Of a stretch of 64,000 nt of DNA, positions 41,983 to 53,207 are shown in pieces; the stretch's first letter is position 1, and the number at the start of each line of letters is the position of its first letter. A program made the translations under genes and the position numbers. The stretch is taken from NCBI RefSeq assembly GCF_023242315.1, contig NZ_JALLIY010000004.1, positions 1 through 64,000 on the forward strand. The letters run 5' to 3'. The notes under the pieces are model-generated. The model made no database searches, was not told the DNA's origin, and saw nothing but the letters and a program-made list of their open reading frames with translations. This stretch comes from Pseudomonas sp. MWU13-2105 (GTDB lineage: Bacteria > Pseudomonadota > Gammaproteobacteria > Pseudomonadales > Pseudomonadaceae).

Positions 41983-44418
41983 TCAGAACAGATCGATCGG
42001 CGCCGCTTCGTCCGCCGGCAGCGGGCTGCCCGGGGCACTGCCGCCATTGCCGATTTCGTTGATCGACGGCGGCGTGTCTTCGCTCTTGAACAGTTCGAAG
42101 TAGGCATTCGGCGTGCCCGGGGTTGCCGCGCGACCGCTGACCGGATCAACCCGCAGACTGAGGATGCCTTCCGGCTCCGCCTGGGTGTGCAGCGGCTTGC
42201 CCTTGAGGGCCGCGCCCATGTAGTCCATCCAGATCGGCAGCGCCACGGTACCGCCGAATTCGCGACGACCGAGGCTTTCAGGCTGGTCGAAACCGGTCCA
42301 GACGGTGGTGATGTAGTCGGCGTTGTAGCCGGTGAACCAGGCGTCCTTGGATTCGTTGGTGGTACCGGTCTTGCCCGCCAGGTCGCCACGGCCCAGGGCA
42401 AGGGCACGACGCCCGGTACCGAGCTTGATCACGTCCTCGAGCATGCTGTTGAGGATGAAGGTGGTGCGCCCGTCGATGATCCGTTCGGCCACCGCTGGTG
42501 CCTGGGCGGCTGGCGCGGGGCCTTCACTGGTGCTGTTGACGGTGAAGGACGGTTGGCTCGGTGCCGCGATGCCGCTGCTGGCCGCCGCGCCGGTCGGCAC
42601 GCTCGGTGGATTGGCGACGAACAGGGTGTCGCCATTGCGGCTTTCGATCTTGTCGATCAGGTACGGGGTGATCTTGTAGCCGCCGTTGGCGAAGGTGCTC
42701 CAGCCGGTGGCAATCTCCATCGGCGTCAGGGTCGCGGTGCCCAGGGCCAGGGACAGGTTGCGCGGCAGGTCCTGCTTGTTGAAGCCGAACCTGGCGATGT
42801 AGTCGATGGTCTTGTCGACGCCCAGGCTTTGCAGCAGGCGAATCGAGACCAGGTTGCGCGACTTGTACAGTGCTTCACGCAGGCGGATCGGGCCGAGGAA
42901 GGTGTTGGTGTCGTTTTTTGGCCGCCAGACCTTGTCCAGGTATTCGTCGACGAACACGATCGGTGCATCGTTCACCAGGCTGGCCGGGGTGTAGCCGTTG
43001 TCCAGGGCGGAGCTGTAGATGAACGGCTTGAAGCTCGAGCCCGGTTGGCGCTTGGCCTGGGTGGCGCGGTTGTAGTTGCTCTGCTCGAAGGCGAAGCCGC
43101 CGACCAGGGCGCGGATCGCGCCATTTTGCGGGTCAAGCGAGACCAGCGCGCCCTGGGCCACCGGTACCTGGCTGAACTTCAGGCTGTTGTCGGCCTGGCG
43201 CTGGACGCGGATCAGGTCGCCGACCTGGGCGACGTCAGCCGGCTGCTTGGGCGCGGCACCGAGGCTGTTGGTGTTGAGGTACGGCCGGGCCCATTTCATG
43301 CTGTCCCAGTTGACGATTTCCGGGCCGTTGCGGGTCAGTACGTGCAGGCTGGTCTTGTCCACCTGGGTGACGATGGCCGGATCCAGGCCGCTGATGGTGC
43401 GCTGCTTGCCCAGCTCGGCAATCCAGGCGTCACGGGTCTTGCCCGGCAGGCGCGATTCCGGTCCACGGTAGCCGTGGCGCTGGTCGTAGGCGATCAGGCC
43501 TTCTTCAATCGAGTGGTTGGCCAGTTCCTGCAGGTTGCTCGGCACCGTGGTGGTGACGCGGAAACCTTCGGTGTAGGCTTCGCTGCCATAGCGCCCGACC
43601 ATTTCCGCGCGGGCCATCTCGGCGATGTACGGCGCGTTCACTTCCGGCGTCGGCACGTGATAGCTGGCGTTGATCGGTTCGACGATGGCGGCCTGGTAGG
43701 CGGCTTCATCGATCTTGCCCAATTTGTACATGCGGCCGAGGATCCAGTCGCGGCGCTCCTTGGCGCGGACCGGGTTGGCCAGCGGGTTGAAGCGCGACGG
43801 GGCCTTCGGCAGGCCGGCGATCATGGCCATCTGGGCCAGGGTGATGTCACGGATCGACTTGCCGTAATAAACCTGTGACGCTGCTTCGATACCGTAGGCG
43901 CGGTTGCCCAGGTAGATCTTGTTCACGTACAGCTCGAGGATTTCGTCCTTGGTCAGCTGGCGTTCGATCTGCAAGGCGAGAAGAATTTCGTTGGTCTTGC
44001 GCGAGAAGCTACGCTCGCTGGACAGGAAGAAGTTTTTCGCCACCTGCATGGTGATGGTGCTGCCGCCGGACTGGATATGTCCGCTCTTGACCAGTTGGGT
44101 CGCGGCGCGCATCAGGCTGCTGGGGTCGACGCCATAGTGATTGGCGAAGTTGTCGTCCTCGGCGCTGAGCAGGGCGTTGATGAAATTGGCTGGGATATCG
44201 GCGAAACGCAGCGGCGAGCGGCGCATCTCGCCGAATTCGGCGATCAGCTTGCCATCGCTGGTATAGACCCTGAGCGGAATCTGCAATTGAATGCTGCGCA
44301 AGGTCTCGACGGACGGCAGGCCCGGACTAAGATAAAGAAAAGCGCCGCTCAGGACGAGCAACAGCCCGCAGAACACGGCGACGAAAGACCACCCGAAAAA
44401 CTTCAGCAGACGAATCAA
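41983..44418 (-). CDS. mrcA: Penicillin-binding protein 1A (bifunctional transglycosylase/transpeptidase)
   Basis: This class A PBP polymerises and cross-links peptidoglycan. The 811-residue product has an N-terminal membrane anchor (residues about 7-28), the glycosyltransferase motif SAEDDNFANHYGVD and GGSTITMQVAKN, an inserted OB-like domain, and the transpeptidase motifs RQPGSSFKPF (SxxK), the SxN region and LAGKTGTTNESKD (KTG). It ends in a Pro/Gly-rich tail. The start is a TTG at 44418 that gives the conserved MIRLLKFF head. It is divergent from pilM, as in P. aeruginosa (ponA). Confidence 0.96.
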   Translation of the reverse strand: MIRLLKFFGWSFVAVFCGLLLVLSGAFLYLSPGLPSVETLRSIQLQIPLRVYTSDGKLIAEFGEMRRSPLRFADIPANFINALLSAEDDNFANHYGVDPSSLMRAATQLVKSGHIQSGGSTITMQVAKNFFLSSERSFSRKTNEILLALQIERQLTKDEILELYVNKIYLGNRAYGIEAASQVYYGKSIRDITLAQMAMIAGLPKAPSRFNPLANPVRAKERRDWILGRMYKLGKIDEAAYQAAIVEPINASYHVPTPEVNAPYIAEMARAEMVGRYGSEAYTEGFRVTTTVPSNLQELANHSIEEGLIAYDQRHGYRGPESRLPGKTRDAWIAELGKQRTISGLDPAIVTQVDKTSLHVLTRNGPEIVNWDSMKWARPYLNTNSLGAAPKQPADVAQVGDLIRVQRQADNSLKFSQVPVAQGALVSLDPQNGAIRALVGGFAFEQSNYNRATQAKRQPGSSFKPFIYSSALDNGYTPASLVNDAPIVFVDEYLDKVWRPKNDTNTFLGPIRLREALYKSRNLVSIRLLQSLGVDKTIDYIARFGFNKQDLPRNLSLALGTATLTPMEIATGWSTFANGGYKITPYLIDKIESRNGDTLFVANPPSVPTGAAASSGIAAPSQPSFTVNSTSEGPAPAAQAPAVAERIIDGRTTFILNSMLEDVIKLGTGRRALALGRGDLAGKTGTTNESKDAWFTGYNADYITTVWTGFDQPESLGRREFGGTVALPIWMDYMGAALKGKPLHTQAEPEGILSLRVDPVSGRAATPGTPNAYFELFKSEDTPPSINEIGNGGSAPGSPLPADEAAPIDLF

Positions 44419-44510
44419 GGCTTGTGGATTTCCAGATAAAAGAATGAGTTAGGCGTCAGGCTAAATTCGCAGCAAGCGCGGGTTCCGCGATTTGGAAAAA
44501 AACGCTGGGC

Positions 44511-44540
44511 ATTATAAGCATTTTTGGGCTTGAGCGTCAT
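44511..44540 (-). promoter_or_regulatory. Candidate sigma-70 promoter of the PBP1A gene
   Basis: On the minus strand TATAAT (44516-44511) is preceded after 18 bases by ATGACG (44540-44535). The -10 is perfect and the -35 matches TTGACA at four of six bases. It lies about 95 bases before the mrcA start. Confidence 0.5.
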
Positions 44541-44594
44541 TTGCGCTTATGTCAAGACTGCTATTAAATGCCACTGATCATAAAGGGTCCGTAA

Positions 44595-45686
<1,092 letters not shown>

Positions 45687-45687
45687 T

Positions 45688-46254
45688 ATGGCGCGGATCA
45701 ACCTTTTACCCTGGCGCGAGCAACTGCGCGAAGAGCGACGCAAACGCTTCCTGACCGCCCTGGTCGGCGTGCTGGTGGCGGCGGTCGGCGTGGTTTTGCT
45801 GACCGACCAGTACTTCAGCGGTGCCGTCGACCGGCAGGTCGCGCGCAATGCCTACATGAACAAGGAAATCGCCCAGCTCGACAGCCGGATCAAGCAGATC
45901 AGCGAACTCAAGGCGCGTCGCCAGCAATTGATCGAGCGCATGAAGATCATCCAGGACCTGCAAGGCAACCGCTCCATCAGCGGGCGGATTTTCGACCAAC
46001 TGGTACGGACCCTGCCGGACGGCGTGTATTTCACCGAAGTGAAGATGACGGACAAGACTATCGCGATCACTGGTGCGGCCGAGTCTAACAACCGGGTTTC
46101 GGACCTGATGCGCAACCTCGATGCTTCCGATTGGCTCACCGGGCCGACGCTGACCGAGGTCAAGGCGACCAGCTCCGGTGCCGTCGACCAGGCCAACACC
46201 TTCCAGCTGAGTGTGCGCCAGACCCAGCCAAAGTCTGAGGGGAAGGCCAAATGA
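45688..46254 (+). CDS. pilN: Type IV pilus assembly protein PilN
   Basis: This bitopic inner-membrane protein belongs to the alignment subcomplex. The 188-residue product starts MARINLLPWREQLREERRKR, the conserved cytoplasmic PilM-binding motif (INLLPWR), followed by one membrane helix (FLTALVGVLVAAVGVVLL) and a periplasmic coiled coil plus ferredoxin-like domain. It starts one base after the pilM stop and overlaps pilO by four. Confidence 0.96.
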   Translation: MARINLLPWREQLREERRKRFLTALVGVLVAAVGVVLLTDQYFSGAVDRQVARNAYMNKEIAQLDSRIKQISELKARRQQLIERMKIIQDLQGNRSISGRIFDQLVRTLPDGVYFTEVKMTDKTIAITGAAESNNRVSDLMRNLDASDWLTGPTLTEVKATSSGAVDQANTFQLSVRQTQPKSEGKAK

Positions 46255-46880
46255 ATGTCTCCGCCTGGATGGAAAACCTGCGCAAGATCGATCTTGCCGA
46301 CCTCGACATGCAGAACATCGGCTCCTGGCCGGCGGTGGTCAAGGTCGCTAGTGGCGTACTGACGGCGCTTCTGGTGCTGGCCCTGGGTTACAACTTCTAC
46401 ATCAAGGACCTGACCGACCAACTGGACCTGCAACGCGCGACGGAAGTAACCCTCAAGGAGCAGTTCGCGACCAAGGCGCACCTGGCCGCGAACCTTGAGG
46501 CCTATACCCGCCAGATGCAGGAGATGGAGGAGTCGTTCGGGGCCTTGCTCAAGCAGTTGCCGAGCGACACCGAGGTGCCGGGGCTGCTGGAAGATATCAC
46601 CCGTACCGGGTTGGGCAGCGGTCTGGAGTTCGAGGAGATCAAGCTGTTGCCGGAAGTCACGCAGCAGTTCTATATCGAGTTGCCGATCCAGATCACCGTG
46701 ACCGGCGCCTATCACGACCTGGCGACCTTCGTCAGCGGTGTGGCGGCCCTGCCACGGATCGTGACCCTGCATGATTTCGAGATCAAGCCGATCGCGGCTT
46801 CACCGGCCGGCGGCAACAAGCTGCGCATGAGCATCCTGGCCAAGACCTATCGCTATAACGACAAGGGGCTGCAGAAATGA
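46251..46880 (+). CDS. pilO: Type IV pilus assembly protein PilO
   Basis: This inner-membrane protein pairs with PilN in the alignment complex. The 209-residue product has a cytoplasmic head, a membrane helix near residues 36-55 (VLTALLVLALGYNFYI), a coiled-coil region and a C-terminal ferredoxin-like domain. ATGA overlaps join it to pilN and pilP, so expression is stoichiometrically coupled. Confidence 0.95.
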   Translation: MNVSAWMENLRKIDLADLDMQNIGSWPAVVKVASGVLTALLVLALGYNFYIKDLTDQLDLQRATEVTLKEQFATKAHLAANLEAYTRQMQEMEESFGALLKQLPSDTEVPGLLEDITRTGLGSGLEFEEIKLLPEVTQQFYIELPIQITVTGAYHDLATFVSGVAALPRIVTLHDFEIKPIAASPAGGNKLRMSILAKTYRYNDKGLQK

Positions 46881-47404
46881 GCCGCTTGCAAACGATTTGT
46901 CCGGCCTTGCTGGCGCTGATGCTGGCCGGTTGTGGTAACGGCAACGACTTCAGCGACCTCGATGCGTACATGAAAGAGGTGCGCGCGCGCCCGGCGGGCA
47001 ATATCGAGCCGACGCCGAAGTTTCGTGCCTTCGAGATGTTCACCTACAGTGCCGCCGCGCTGCGCAGCCCGTTCCAACCGCCGATGAAGATCGACCTGGT
47101 CAATCGCCAGAAAGGTTCCCACGAGGTCAAGCCTGATCCGAATCGGACCAAGCAATTCCTCGAGGGCTTCAATATCGAGCAGTTCGAGATGGTCGGCACC
47201 CTGTCCAATGCCAGCGGCACCTTTGCCCTGGTGCGTGGGGCCGGCGGTGTCCATCGATTGAAAGTGGGCGACTACCTGGGACGCAATGATGGCCGTATCG
47301 TGGCTATTACCGACGCCCAGGTCGAGGTGATCGAGATCGTTCCGGATGGCGAAGGCGCCTGGCTGGAACGACCGCGCACCATCCCTTTGAAAGAGCACTC
47401 ATAG
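46877..47404 (+). CDS. pilP: Type IV pilus lipoprotein PilP
   Basis: This inner-membrane lipoprotein bridges PilNO to the PilQ secretin. The 175-residue product has a lipobox LMLAGC with lipidated Cys19, an unstructured linker (EVRARPAGNIEPTP) and a C-terminal beta-sandwich with RGAGGVHRLKVGDYLGRNDG. It overlaps pilO by four bases; its stop touches a possible GTG start of pilQ. Confidence 0.95.
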   Translation: MSRLQTICPALLALMLAGCGNGNDFSDLDAYMKEVRARPAGNIEPTPKFRAFEMFTYSAAALRSPFQPPMKIDLVNRQKGSHEVKPDPNRTKQFLEGFNIEQFEMVGTLSNASGTFALVRGAGGVHRLKVGDYLGRNDGRIVAITDAQVEVIEIVPDGEGAWLERPRTIPLKEHS

Positions 47405-47415
47405 TGGAATTCGAT

Positions 47416-49491
47416 ATGAACCGGATCATTTCATCCCTCGGCATTTCGCTATGGATAGCGCTGGTGTCGCCGATGGTGTTGGCGGCCAACCTGAAAACCC
47501 TGGACGTGGCGTCATTGCCTGGGGATCGGGTCGAGCTGAAGCTGGGTTTCGACAGTCCGCCCACCGTGCCCCACGGCTACACCACCGACCAGCCGGCGCG
47601 TATCGCCCTGGACCTGGCCGGTGTCACCAGCCAGTTGGCCAGGAAGACCCGCGACCTGGGTGTGGGCAACGCGCGCAGTGTGACCGTGGTCGAGGCCAAG
47701 GATCGTACGCGGCTGATCATCAACCTGACCAAGCTGGCGCCTTACAGTACGCGTATCGAGGGCAGCAACCTGTTCGTGGTGGTGGGCCAGGGTGGCGGCT
47801 CGAGCATTCCGGCCGCGGCCGGCGTTCCAAGGCCTGTCGCGGCGCAGGCCCTGCCGGCGCGCACGGCGCCCAAGCCCTATGTGGCGGTGGGGCGGGCGAT
47901 CCGCAATGTCGACTTCCAGCGCGGTGAGCAGGGTGAAGGCAACGTGGTCATCGAGCTGTCCGATCCGTCCATCAGCCCGGATATCCAGGAGCGTGGCGGC
48001 AAGATCAGCGTGGACTTCGCCAAGACCCGGTTGCCCGACCCGCTGCGGGTGCGCCTGGACGTGAAGGATTTCGCCACCCCGGTGCAGTTCGTCAACGCCA
48101 GTGCCGTCGCCGACAAGGCGAGTATTTCCATCGAGCCCAGCGGTGCTTTCGACTATTCGACCTACCAGACCGACAACAAGCTGACCATCAGCGTGCGTCC
48201 GCTCACCGTCGACGACGTGCAGCGGCGCAATGCCGAGCGGTTCGCCTACAGCGGCGAAAAGCTCTCGCTGAACTTCCAGGACATCGATGTGCGCTCGGTG
48301 CTGCAATTGATCGCCGACTTCACCAACCTCAACCTGGTGGCCAGTGACACGGTGCAGGGCGGCATCACCTTGCGCCTGCAGAACGTGCCTTGGGACCAGG
48401 CGCTGGACCTGGTACTGAAGACCAAGGGCCTGGACAAGCGCAAGATCGGCAACGTGCTGCTGGTGGCCCCGGCGGACGAGATCGCCGCCCGTGAGCGCCA
48501 GGAACTGGAGTCGCAGAAGCAGATCGCCGAGCTGGCGCCATTGCGCCGCGAGCTGCTGCAGGTCAACTACGCGAAAGCGGCGGATATCGCCAAGCTGTTC
48601 CAGTCGGTGACCAGTGCCGAGTCGAAGGCCGACGAGCGTGGCTCGATCACCGTGGATGACCGCACCAACAACATCATCGCCTACCAGACCCAGGATCGCC
48701 TCGACGAGCTGCGGCGTATCGTCGCCCAACTGGACATTCCGGTGCGCCAGGTGATGATCGAGGCGCGGATCGTCGAAGCCAACGTCGGTTACGACAAGCA
48801 GCTCGGCGCCCGTTGGGGCGGCAAGATCAGTGGCGGTAACTGGAATACCTCGGGCGGCTCGCCGACCCTCTCCAAGCTGACAGGGCAGAGTGCTAGTACG
48901 CCGTTCGTCGACCTCGGAGCGACCACCGCCACGTCCGGTATCGGCATCGGCTTCGTGACCAACAACACGACCCTGGACCTGGAACTCAGTGCCATGGAAA
49001 AAACCGGCAATGGCGAAGTGGTGTCCCAGCCCAAGGTGGTCACTTCCGACAAGGAAACCGCGAAGATCCTCAAGGGGACCGAGATTCCGTACCAGGAATC
49101 GAGTTCCAGCGGTGCGACCTCGGTGTCCTTCAAGGAGGCTTCGCTGTCCCTGGAAGTGACCCCGCAGATCACCCCGGACAACCGGATCATCATGGAAGTG
49201 AAGGTGACCAAGGATGAGCCGGACTACCAGAACGTGCTGAACAACGTTCCGCCGATCAAGAAGAACCAGGTCAACGCCAAGGTCCTGGTCAACGACGGCG
49301 AAACCGTGGTGATCGGCGGCGTGTTCTCCAATACGCAGAGCAAAACCGAAGAGAAGGTGCCATTTCTCGGCGATGTGCCGTATGTTGGCCGCCTCTTCCG
49401 TCGAGACATTGTCTCGGAAGCAAAATCCGAGCTGCTGGTATTCCTGACTCCGCGTATCATGAATAACCAGGCGATTGCTGTGAGTCGTTGA
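47416..49491 (+). CDS. pilQ: Type IV pilus secretin PilQ
   Basis: PilQ forms the outer-membrane channel through which pili extend. The 691-residue product has a signal peptide ending near VLAAN (about residue 24), two N-terminal AMIN domains (residues about 25-235), the secretin N0/N1 region starting at [21 protein letters not shown] sequence, and the C-terminal secretin barrel with [20 protein letters not shown]. The ATG at 47416 gives a clean signal peptide; a GTG at 47404 would add four residues and overlap pilP. Confidence 0.95.
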   Translation: MNRIISSLGISLWIALVSPMVLAANLKTLDVASLPGDRVELKLGFDSPPTVPHGYTTDQPARIALDLAGVTSQLARKTRDLGVGNARSVTVVEAKDRTRLIINLTKLAPYSTRIEGSNLFVVVGQGGGSSIPAAAGVPRPVAAQALPARTAPKPYVAVGRAIRNVDFQRGEQGEGNVVIELSDPSISPDIQERGGKISVDFAKTRLPDPLRVRLDVKDFATPVQFVNASAVADKASISIEPSGAFDYSTYQTDNKLTISVRPLTVDDVQRRNAERFAYSGEKLSLNFQDIDVRSVLQLIADFTNLNLVASDTVQGGITLRLQNVPWDQALDLVLKTKGLDKRKIGNVLLVAPADEIAARERQELESQKQIAELAPLRRELLQVNYAKAADIAKLFQSVTSAESKADERGSITVDDRTNNIIAYQTQDRLDELRRIVAQLDIPVRQVMIEARIVEANVGYDKQLGARWGGKISGGNWNTSGGSPTLSKLTGQSASTPFVDLGATTATSGIGIGFVTNNTTLDLELSAMEKTGNGEVVSQPKVVTSDKETAKILKGTEIPYQESSSSGATSVSFKEASLSLEVTPQITPDNRIIMEVKVTKDEPDYQNVLNNVPPIKKNQVNAKVLVNDGETVVIGGVFSNTQSKTEEKVPFLGDVPYVGRLFRRDIVSEAKSELLVFLTPRIMNNQAIAVSR

Positions 49492-49495
49492 TTCT

Positions 49496-50014
49496 GTGCG
49501 AAATTTGATTCTTGTAGGGCCTATGGGGGCTGGAAAGAGCACCATAGGCCGGTTGCTGGCCAAAGAGCTGCGCCTGCCTTTCAAAGATTCCGACAAGGAA
49601 ATTGAACTGCGTACCGGTGCGAATATCCCGTGGATCTTCGACAAGGAAGGCGAACCCGGCTTTCGCGACCGCGAGCAGGCGATGATTGCCGAGCTCTGCG
49701 CCGCCGACGGCGTGGTCCTGGCCACTGGCGGCGGCGCGGTCATGCGCGACGAAAACCGCCAGGCCCTGCACGCCGGGGGGCGGGTAGTCTACCTGCACGC
49801 TTCGGTGGAGCAGCAGGTCGGGCGGACGGCCCGTGATCGCAACCGGCCGTTGCTGCGTACCGCCGATCCGGCCAAGACCCTGCGCGACCTGTTGGCGATC
49901 CGTGATCCGCTGTATCGGGAAATCGCCGACCTGGTGGTGGAAACCGATGAGCGGCCGCCGCGCATGGTGGTCTTGGATATCCTTGAACGCTTGCAGCAGC
50001 TACCTCCCCGTTAA
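49496..50014 (+). CDS. aroK: Shikimate kinase
   Basis: This enzyme phosphorylates shikimate in aromatic amino-acid synthesis. The 172-residue product starts at GTG, four bases after pilQ, and has the P-loop GPMGAGKST at residues 8-16, the shikimate-binding KDSDKEIE and GFRDREQ, the GGGAV motif and the lid arginines in RDRNRPLL. The pilQ-aroK-aroB order is conserved across gammaproteobacteria. Confidence 0.97.
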   Translation: MRNLILVGPMGAGKSTIGRLLAKELRLPFKDSDKEIELRTGANIPWIFDKEGEPGFRDREQAMIAELCAADGVVLATGGGAVMRDENRQALHAGGRVVYLHASVEQQVGRTARDRNRPLLRTADPAKTLRDLLAIRDPLYREIADLVVETDERPPRMVVLDILERLQQLPPR

Positions 50015-50163
50015 AGCGCGGGAGGAAATGCGCTATCCTCGACACCCGCCATGCTCGGTGTCGGTCATGGCTTAGAGCCATCGGGCCGCGTCCACACCAG
50101 GCGTCGCCGACAATCGTTAATCCTGAGACTGGGCGCCCGCGCCCATCTTCACTGTGGGGACAC

Positions 50164-51264
50164 ATGCAGACACTTAAGGTCGATCTTGGCGAGCGCAGCT
50201 ACCCGATTCACATTGGCGAAGGGCTGCTGGACCAGCCCGGGCTGCTGACGCCGCACATTGCCGGTCGGCAGGTTGCGATTGTCTCCAATGCAACCGTCGC
50301 TCCGCTCTACCTCGAGCGCCTGACCCGCAGTCTGTCGGCTTATTCCGTGGTCTCGGTGGTGTTGCCCGACGGCGAGGCCTTCAAGACCTGGGAAACCCTG
50401 CAACTGATCTTCGACGGCCTGCTGACCGCCCGTCACGACCGCCGCACCACGGTGATCGCCCTTGGCGGCGGGGTGATCGGCGACATGGCCGGCTTCGCCG
50501 CGGCCTGTTACCAGCGCGGCGTGGATTTCATCCAGGTGCCGACCACCTTGTTGTCCCAGGTCGACTCGTCGGTGGGCGGCAAGACCGGCATCAACCATCC
50601 GTTGGGCAAGAACATGGTCGGTGCTTTCTACCAGCCCAATGTGGTGCTGATCGATACCACGACCCTGAACACCCTGCCGCCACGCGAGCTGTCGGCGGGC
50701 CTGGCGGAAGTGATCAAGTACGGCCTGATCTGCGACGAGCCGTTCCTGACCTGGCTGGAAGAGCATGTCGAGCAACTGCGCGCCCTGGACCAGGGCGCGC
50801 TGACCGTCGCCATCGAGCGCTCCTGCGCGGCCAAGGCGGCGGTGGTCGGTGCCGATGAGCGCGAGTCCGGCGTACGCGCCACGCTCAACCTCGGGCACAC
50901 CTTCGGTCACGCCATCGAGACCCACATGGGCTATGGTGTCTGGCTGCACGGCGAGGCGGTGGCTGCTGGCACCGTGATGGCGCTGGAAATGTCCACGCGC
51001 CTGGGCTGGATCAGTGCCCAGGAGCGTGATCGCGGTATTCGTCTGTTCCAGCGTGCCGGCTTGCCGGTCATTCCGCCGGAGGAAATGACCGAAGCCGATT
51101 TTCTCGAACACATGGCAATTGACAAGAAAGTGATCGACGGTCGCCTGCGCCTGGTGTTGTTGCGCCGAATGGGCGAAGCCGTGGTAACCGACGATTATCC
51201 GAAAGAAGTTCTACAGGCCACGCTGGGGGCGGACTACCGCACTCTGGCTCAGCTTAAAGGTTGA
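50164..51264 (+). CDS. aroB: 3-dehydroquinate synthase
   Basis: This NAD- and metal-dependent enzyme makes 3-dehydroquinate, the first ring of the shikimate pathway. The 366-residue product shows [13 protein letters not shown], the nucleotide-binding [34 protein letters not shown], and the metal-binding Glu and His residues in [11 protein letters not shown]. The ATG follows TGTGGGGACAC, a modest ribosome site. It lies 149 bases after aroK. Confidence 0.97.
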   Translation: MQTLKVDLGERSYPIHIGEGLLDQPGLLTPHIAGRQVAIVSNATVAPLYLERLTRSLSAYSVVSVVLPDGEAFKTWETLQLIFDGLLTARHDRRTTVIALGGGVIGDMAGFAAACYQRGVDFIQVPTTLLSQVDSSVGGKTGINHPLGKNMVGAFYQPNVVLIDTTTLNTLPPRELSAGLAEVIKYGLICDEPFLTWLEEHVEQLRALDQGALTVAIERSCAAKAAVVGADERESGVRATLNLGHTFGHAIETHMGYGVWLHGEAVAAGTVMALEMSTRLGWISAQERDRGIRLFQRAGLPVIPPEEMTEADFLEHMAIDKKVIDGRLRLVLLRRMGEAVVTDDYPKEVLQATLGADYRTLAQLKG

Positions 51265-51274
51265 TAGGATTCCG

Positions 51275-52858
51275 ATGACCAGTTTGCATGCCGACGAGGC
51301 TTTCCTCGGCCATTACCAGTTAAGTCACGACCCTTTCGCTCCCCGGGTGCCTGGCTTCAAATTCTTCCCCGCCCAGCGCAAGCCGGTGCTCGGGCAATTG
51401 CATCACCTGGCCCGCTACAGCCAACTGCTGCTGGTGGTTACCGGCCCGCAAGGCAGTGGCAAGACCCTGCTGCGCCAGGCGCTGGTGGCAAGCACCAACA
51501 AGCAGTCGGTGCAAAGCGTGGTGGTCTCCGCGCGCGGTGCCGGCGATGCGGCGGGCGTGCTGCGGCAGATCGCCCAGGCGCTGAATGTGGCCCAGGCCGA
51601 TATCCGCGAGATCCTCAACCAGGTGGTGCAACTGGCGCTGACCGGCCAGGAGGTCTACCTGCTGGTGGACGATGCCGAGTCGCTAGACGACTCGGCCATC
51701 GAGGCCCTGTTGGCCCTGGCGGCTGGCGCACCGGAGGGGCGACCGCATGTCTTCCTGTTCGGCGAATCGTCGCTGATCGCGGCGCTGGAGCAGCATGGCG
51801 CGGAGGAAGAACGCTTCCACGTGATCGAATTGCAGCCCTACACCGAAGAAGAAACCCGCGAATACCTGGCCCAGCGTCTTGACGGCGCGGGTCAGGGAAT
51901 CGAACTTTTTTCCGCTGAGCAGATCACTGAGATTCACGAAAGCGCCGAGGGTTGGCCTGGCAACATCAACCAGGTCGCCCGTGACGCCATGATCGAAGCG
52001 ATGATCGCCAGCCGCTCCGCGGTGAAGCGTCCAAGTATGGGGTTCAAGATGCCTAAGAAGCAGGTATTGGCGTTGTCCGCCGTGGTGGTGGTTGCCGTCG
52101 CGGCGGCCTGGATGATTCCGGGTCGTAACAAAGCGCCGGCCACCGCCGGCACAGGCGCCAGCGAGCAGGCGCAATTGCCATTGGGGCAGGCGCCCAAGCC
52201 GAACGCCGCGGGTAACCCGACAGTGGAATTCGCCGGTAATTCGCAGCCGATGCCGCTACCGTTGGTCGGCCAGTCGCAGCCGGTGATGCGCGGTCCGCTG
52301 GCCGAAGCCGCGGGTGGCAGTATTGAAGGCGATGATGGCATCGCGCCGCCAGTTGACGGCGGTCCGGCCAAGCCACCGACCGTCACCACCACCGCACCAC
52401 CTGTCGGCGTGCCAGCGGGCCCGACGCCGACTCCGGTGGCCAAGCCGGTGCCGGCCCAGGTCGCCAGCGCCAAGCCGGCCCAGACCCCGGTTCCGGTGCC
52501 CAAGCCGGTCGCCAAGGCGCCGGAGAAGGCTGTCGAGAAGCCGGCGGTGGTGGCCAAGGCCGCCGCGACCGGGCATAGCTGGTACACCGGCCAGGCGCCA
52601 GGCAACTACGTGGTCCAGATCCTCGGCACCAGTTCCGAGACCACCGCGCAGAATTTCGTCAAGGAACAGGGCGGCGAGTACCGCTATTTCAAGAAAGTAC
52701 TCAACGGCAAGCCGCTTTACGTGATCACCTACGGCAGCTTCGGCAGCCGCGATGCAGCCATCAGCGCCATCAAGGCCTTGCCAGCGAAGGTTCAGGCTGG
52801 TAAACCTTGGCCTCGTACTGTCGCCAGCGTCCAACAGGACCTGGCTACAACTCGCTGA
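51275..52858 (+). CDS. DamX-like AAA/SPOR-domain membrane protein
   Basis: This is an inner-membrane cell-division-associated protein. The 527-residue product has an N-terminal AAA/ExeA-like ATPase with Walker A GPQGSGKT (57-64) and Walker B VYLLVDDAE, one membrane helix near residues 262-280, a long Pro/Ala/Lys-rich periplasmic linker and a C-terminal SPOR domain (NYVVQILGTSSETTAQNFV to the end). In E. coli damX follows aroB in the same way, but lacks the full ATPase. Unlike FtsN, it carries an NTPase domain on the cytoplasmic side. Start is ATG, ten bases after aroB. Confidence 0.88.
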   Translation: MTSLHADEAFLGHYQLSHDPFAPRVPGFKFFPAQRKPVLGQLHHLARYSQLLLVVTGPQGSGKTLLRQALVASTNKQSVQSVVVSARGAGDAAGVLRQIAQALNVAQADIREILNQVVQLALTGQEVYLLVDDAESLDDSAIEALLALAAGAPEGRPHVFLFGESSLIAALEQHGAEEERFHVIELQPYTEEETREYLAQRLDGAGQGIELFSAEQITEIHESAEGWPGNINQVARDAMIEAMIASRSAVKRPSMGFKMPKKQVLALSAVVVVAVAAAWMIPGRNKAPATAGTGASEQAQLPLGQAPKPNAAGNPTVEFAGNSQPMPLPLVGQSQPVMRGPLAEAAGGSIEGDDGIAPPVDGGPAKPPTVTTTAPPVGVPAGPTPTPVAKPVPAQVASAKPAQTPVPVPKPVAKAPEKAVEKPAVVAKAAATGHSWYTGQAPGNYVVQILGTSSETTAQNFVKEQGGEYRYFKKVLNGKPLYVITYGSFGSRDAAISAIKALPAKVQAGKPWPRTVASVQQDLATTR

Positions 52859-53207
52859 AGAATCGGCGGCCTTATCCAGGCCGCCTTCCCGGCACCTCAA
52901 AATTTCCGCAAGCGCATGCTGCTTCAAAAGCCGCGTGCCTTGTGGTGTCTGCGTCACAGTGGTTTTGAGTCGTCACGGTCAAAATTCAAAAATGTTTTGA
53001 CTAGCACGAGATATCGCTTTAAACCTTTCATAAATGCGACATGAATTTTCGACGGTTCGTCGTTAAATTTGTGGGCGTCTGTGTCGGTGTGTACAATGAC
53101 CTCCCTTTTGCCCCTGCAAAGCCGGCGTACGTTCGGCGTGGATGGTAAGTGGTTGAATTGAAAAGAAATTTGCCTCGATAAAGAGGCAGCCTGGTGAGAA
53201 AGTGTCT
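52859..53207 (+). promoter_or_regulatory. Intergenic region upstream of gltB with a candidate sigma-70 promoter
   Basis: This 349-base gap has no credible gene. TACAAT (53092-53097) is preceded after 17 bases by TTGTGG (53069-53074), a weak -35. An AT-rich stretch precedes it (53000-53070). No clear hairpin terminator for the DamX-like gene was found. Confidence 0.4.

Noticed and set aside
47512..49743. A 743-codon open frame on the minus strand opposite pilQ
   Set aside because: Shadow frame; pilQ carries all secretin features.
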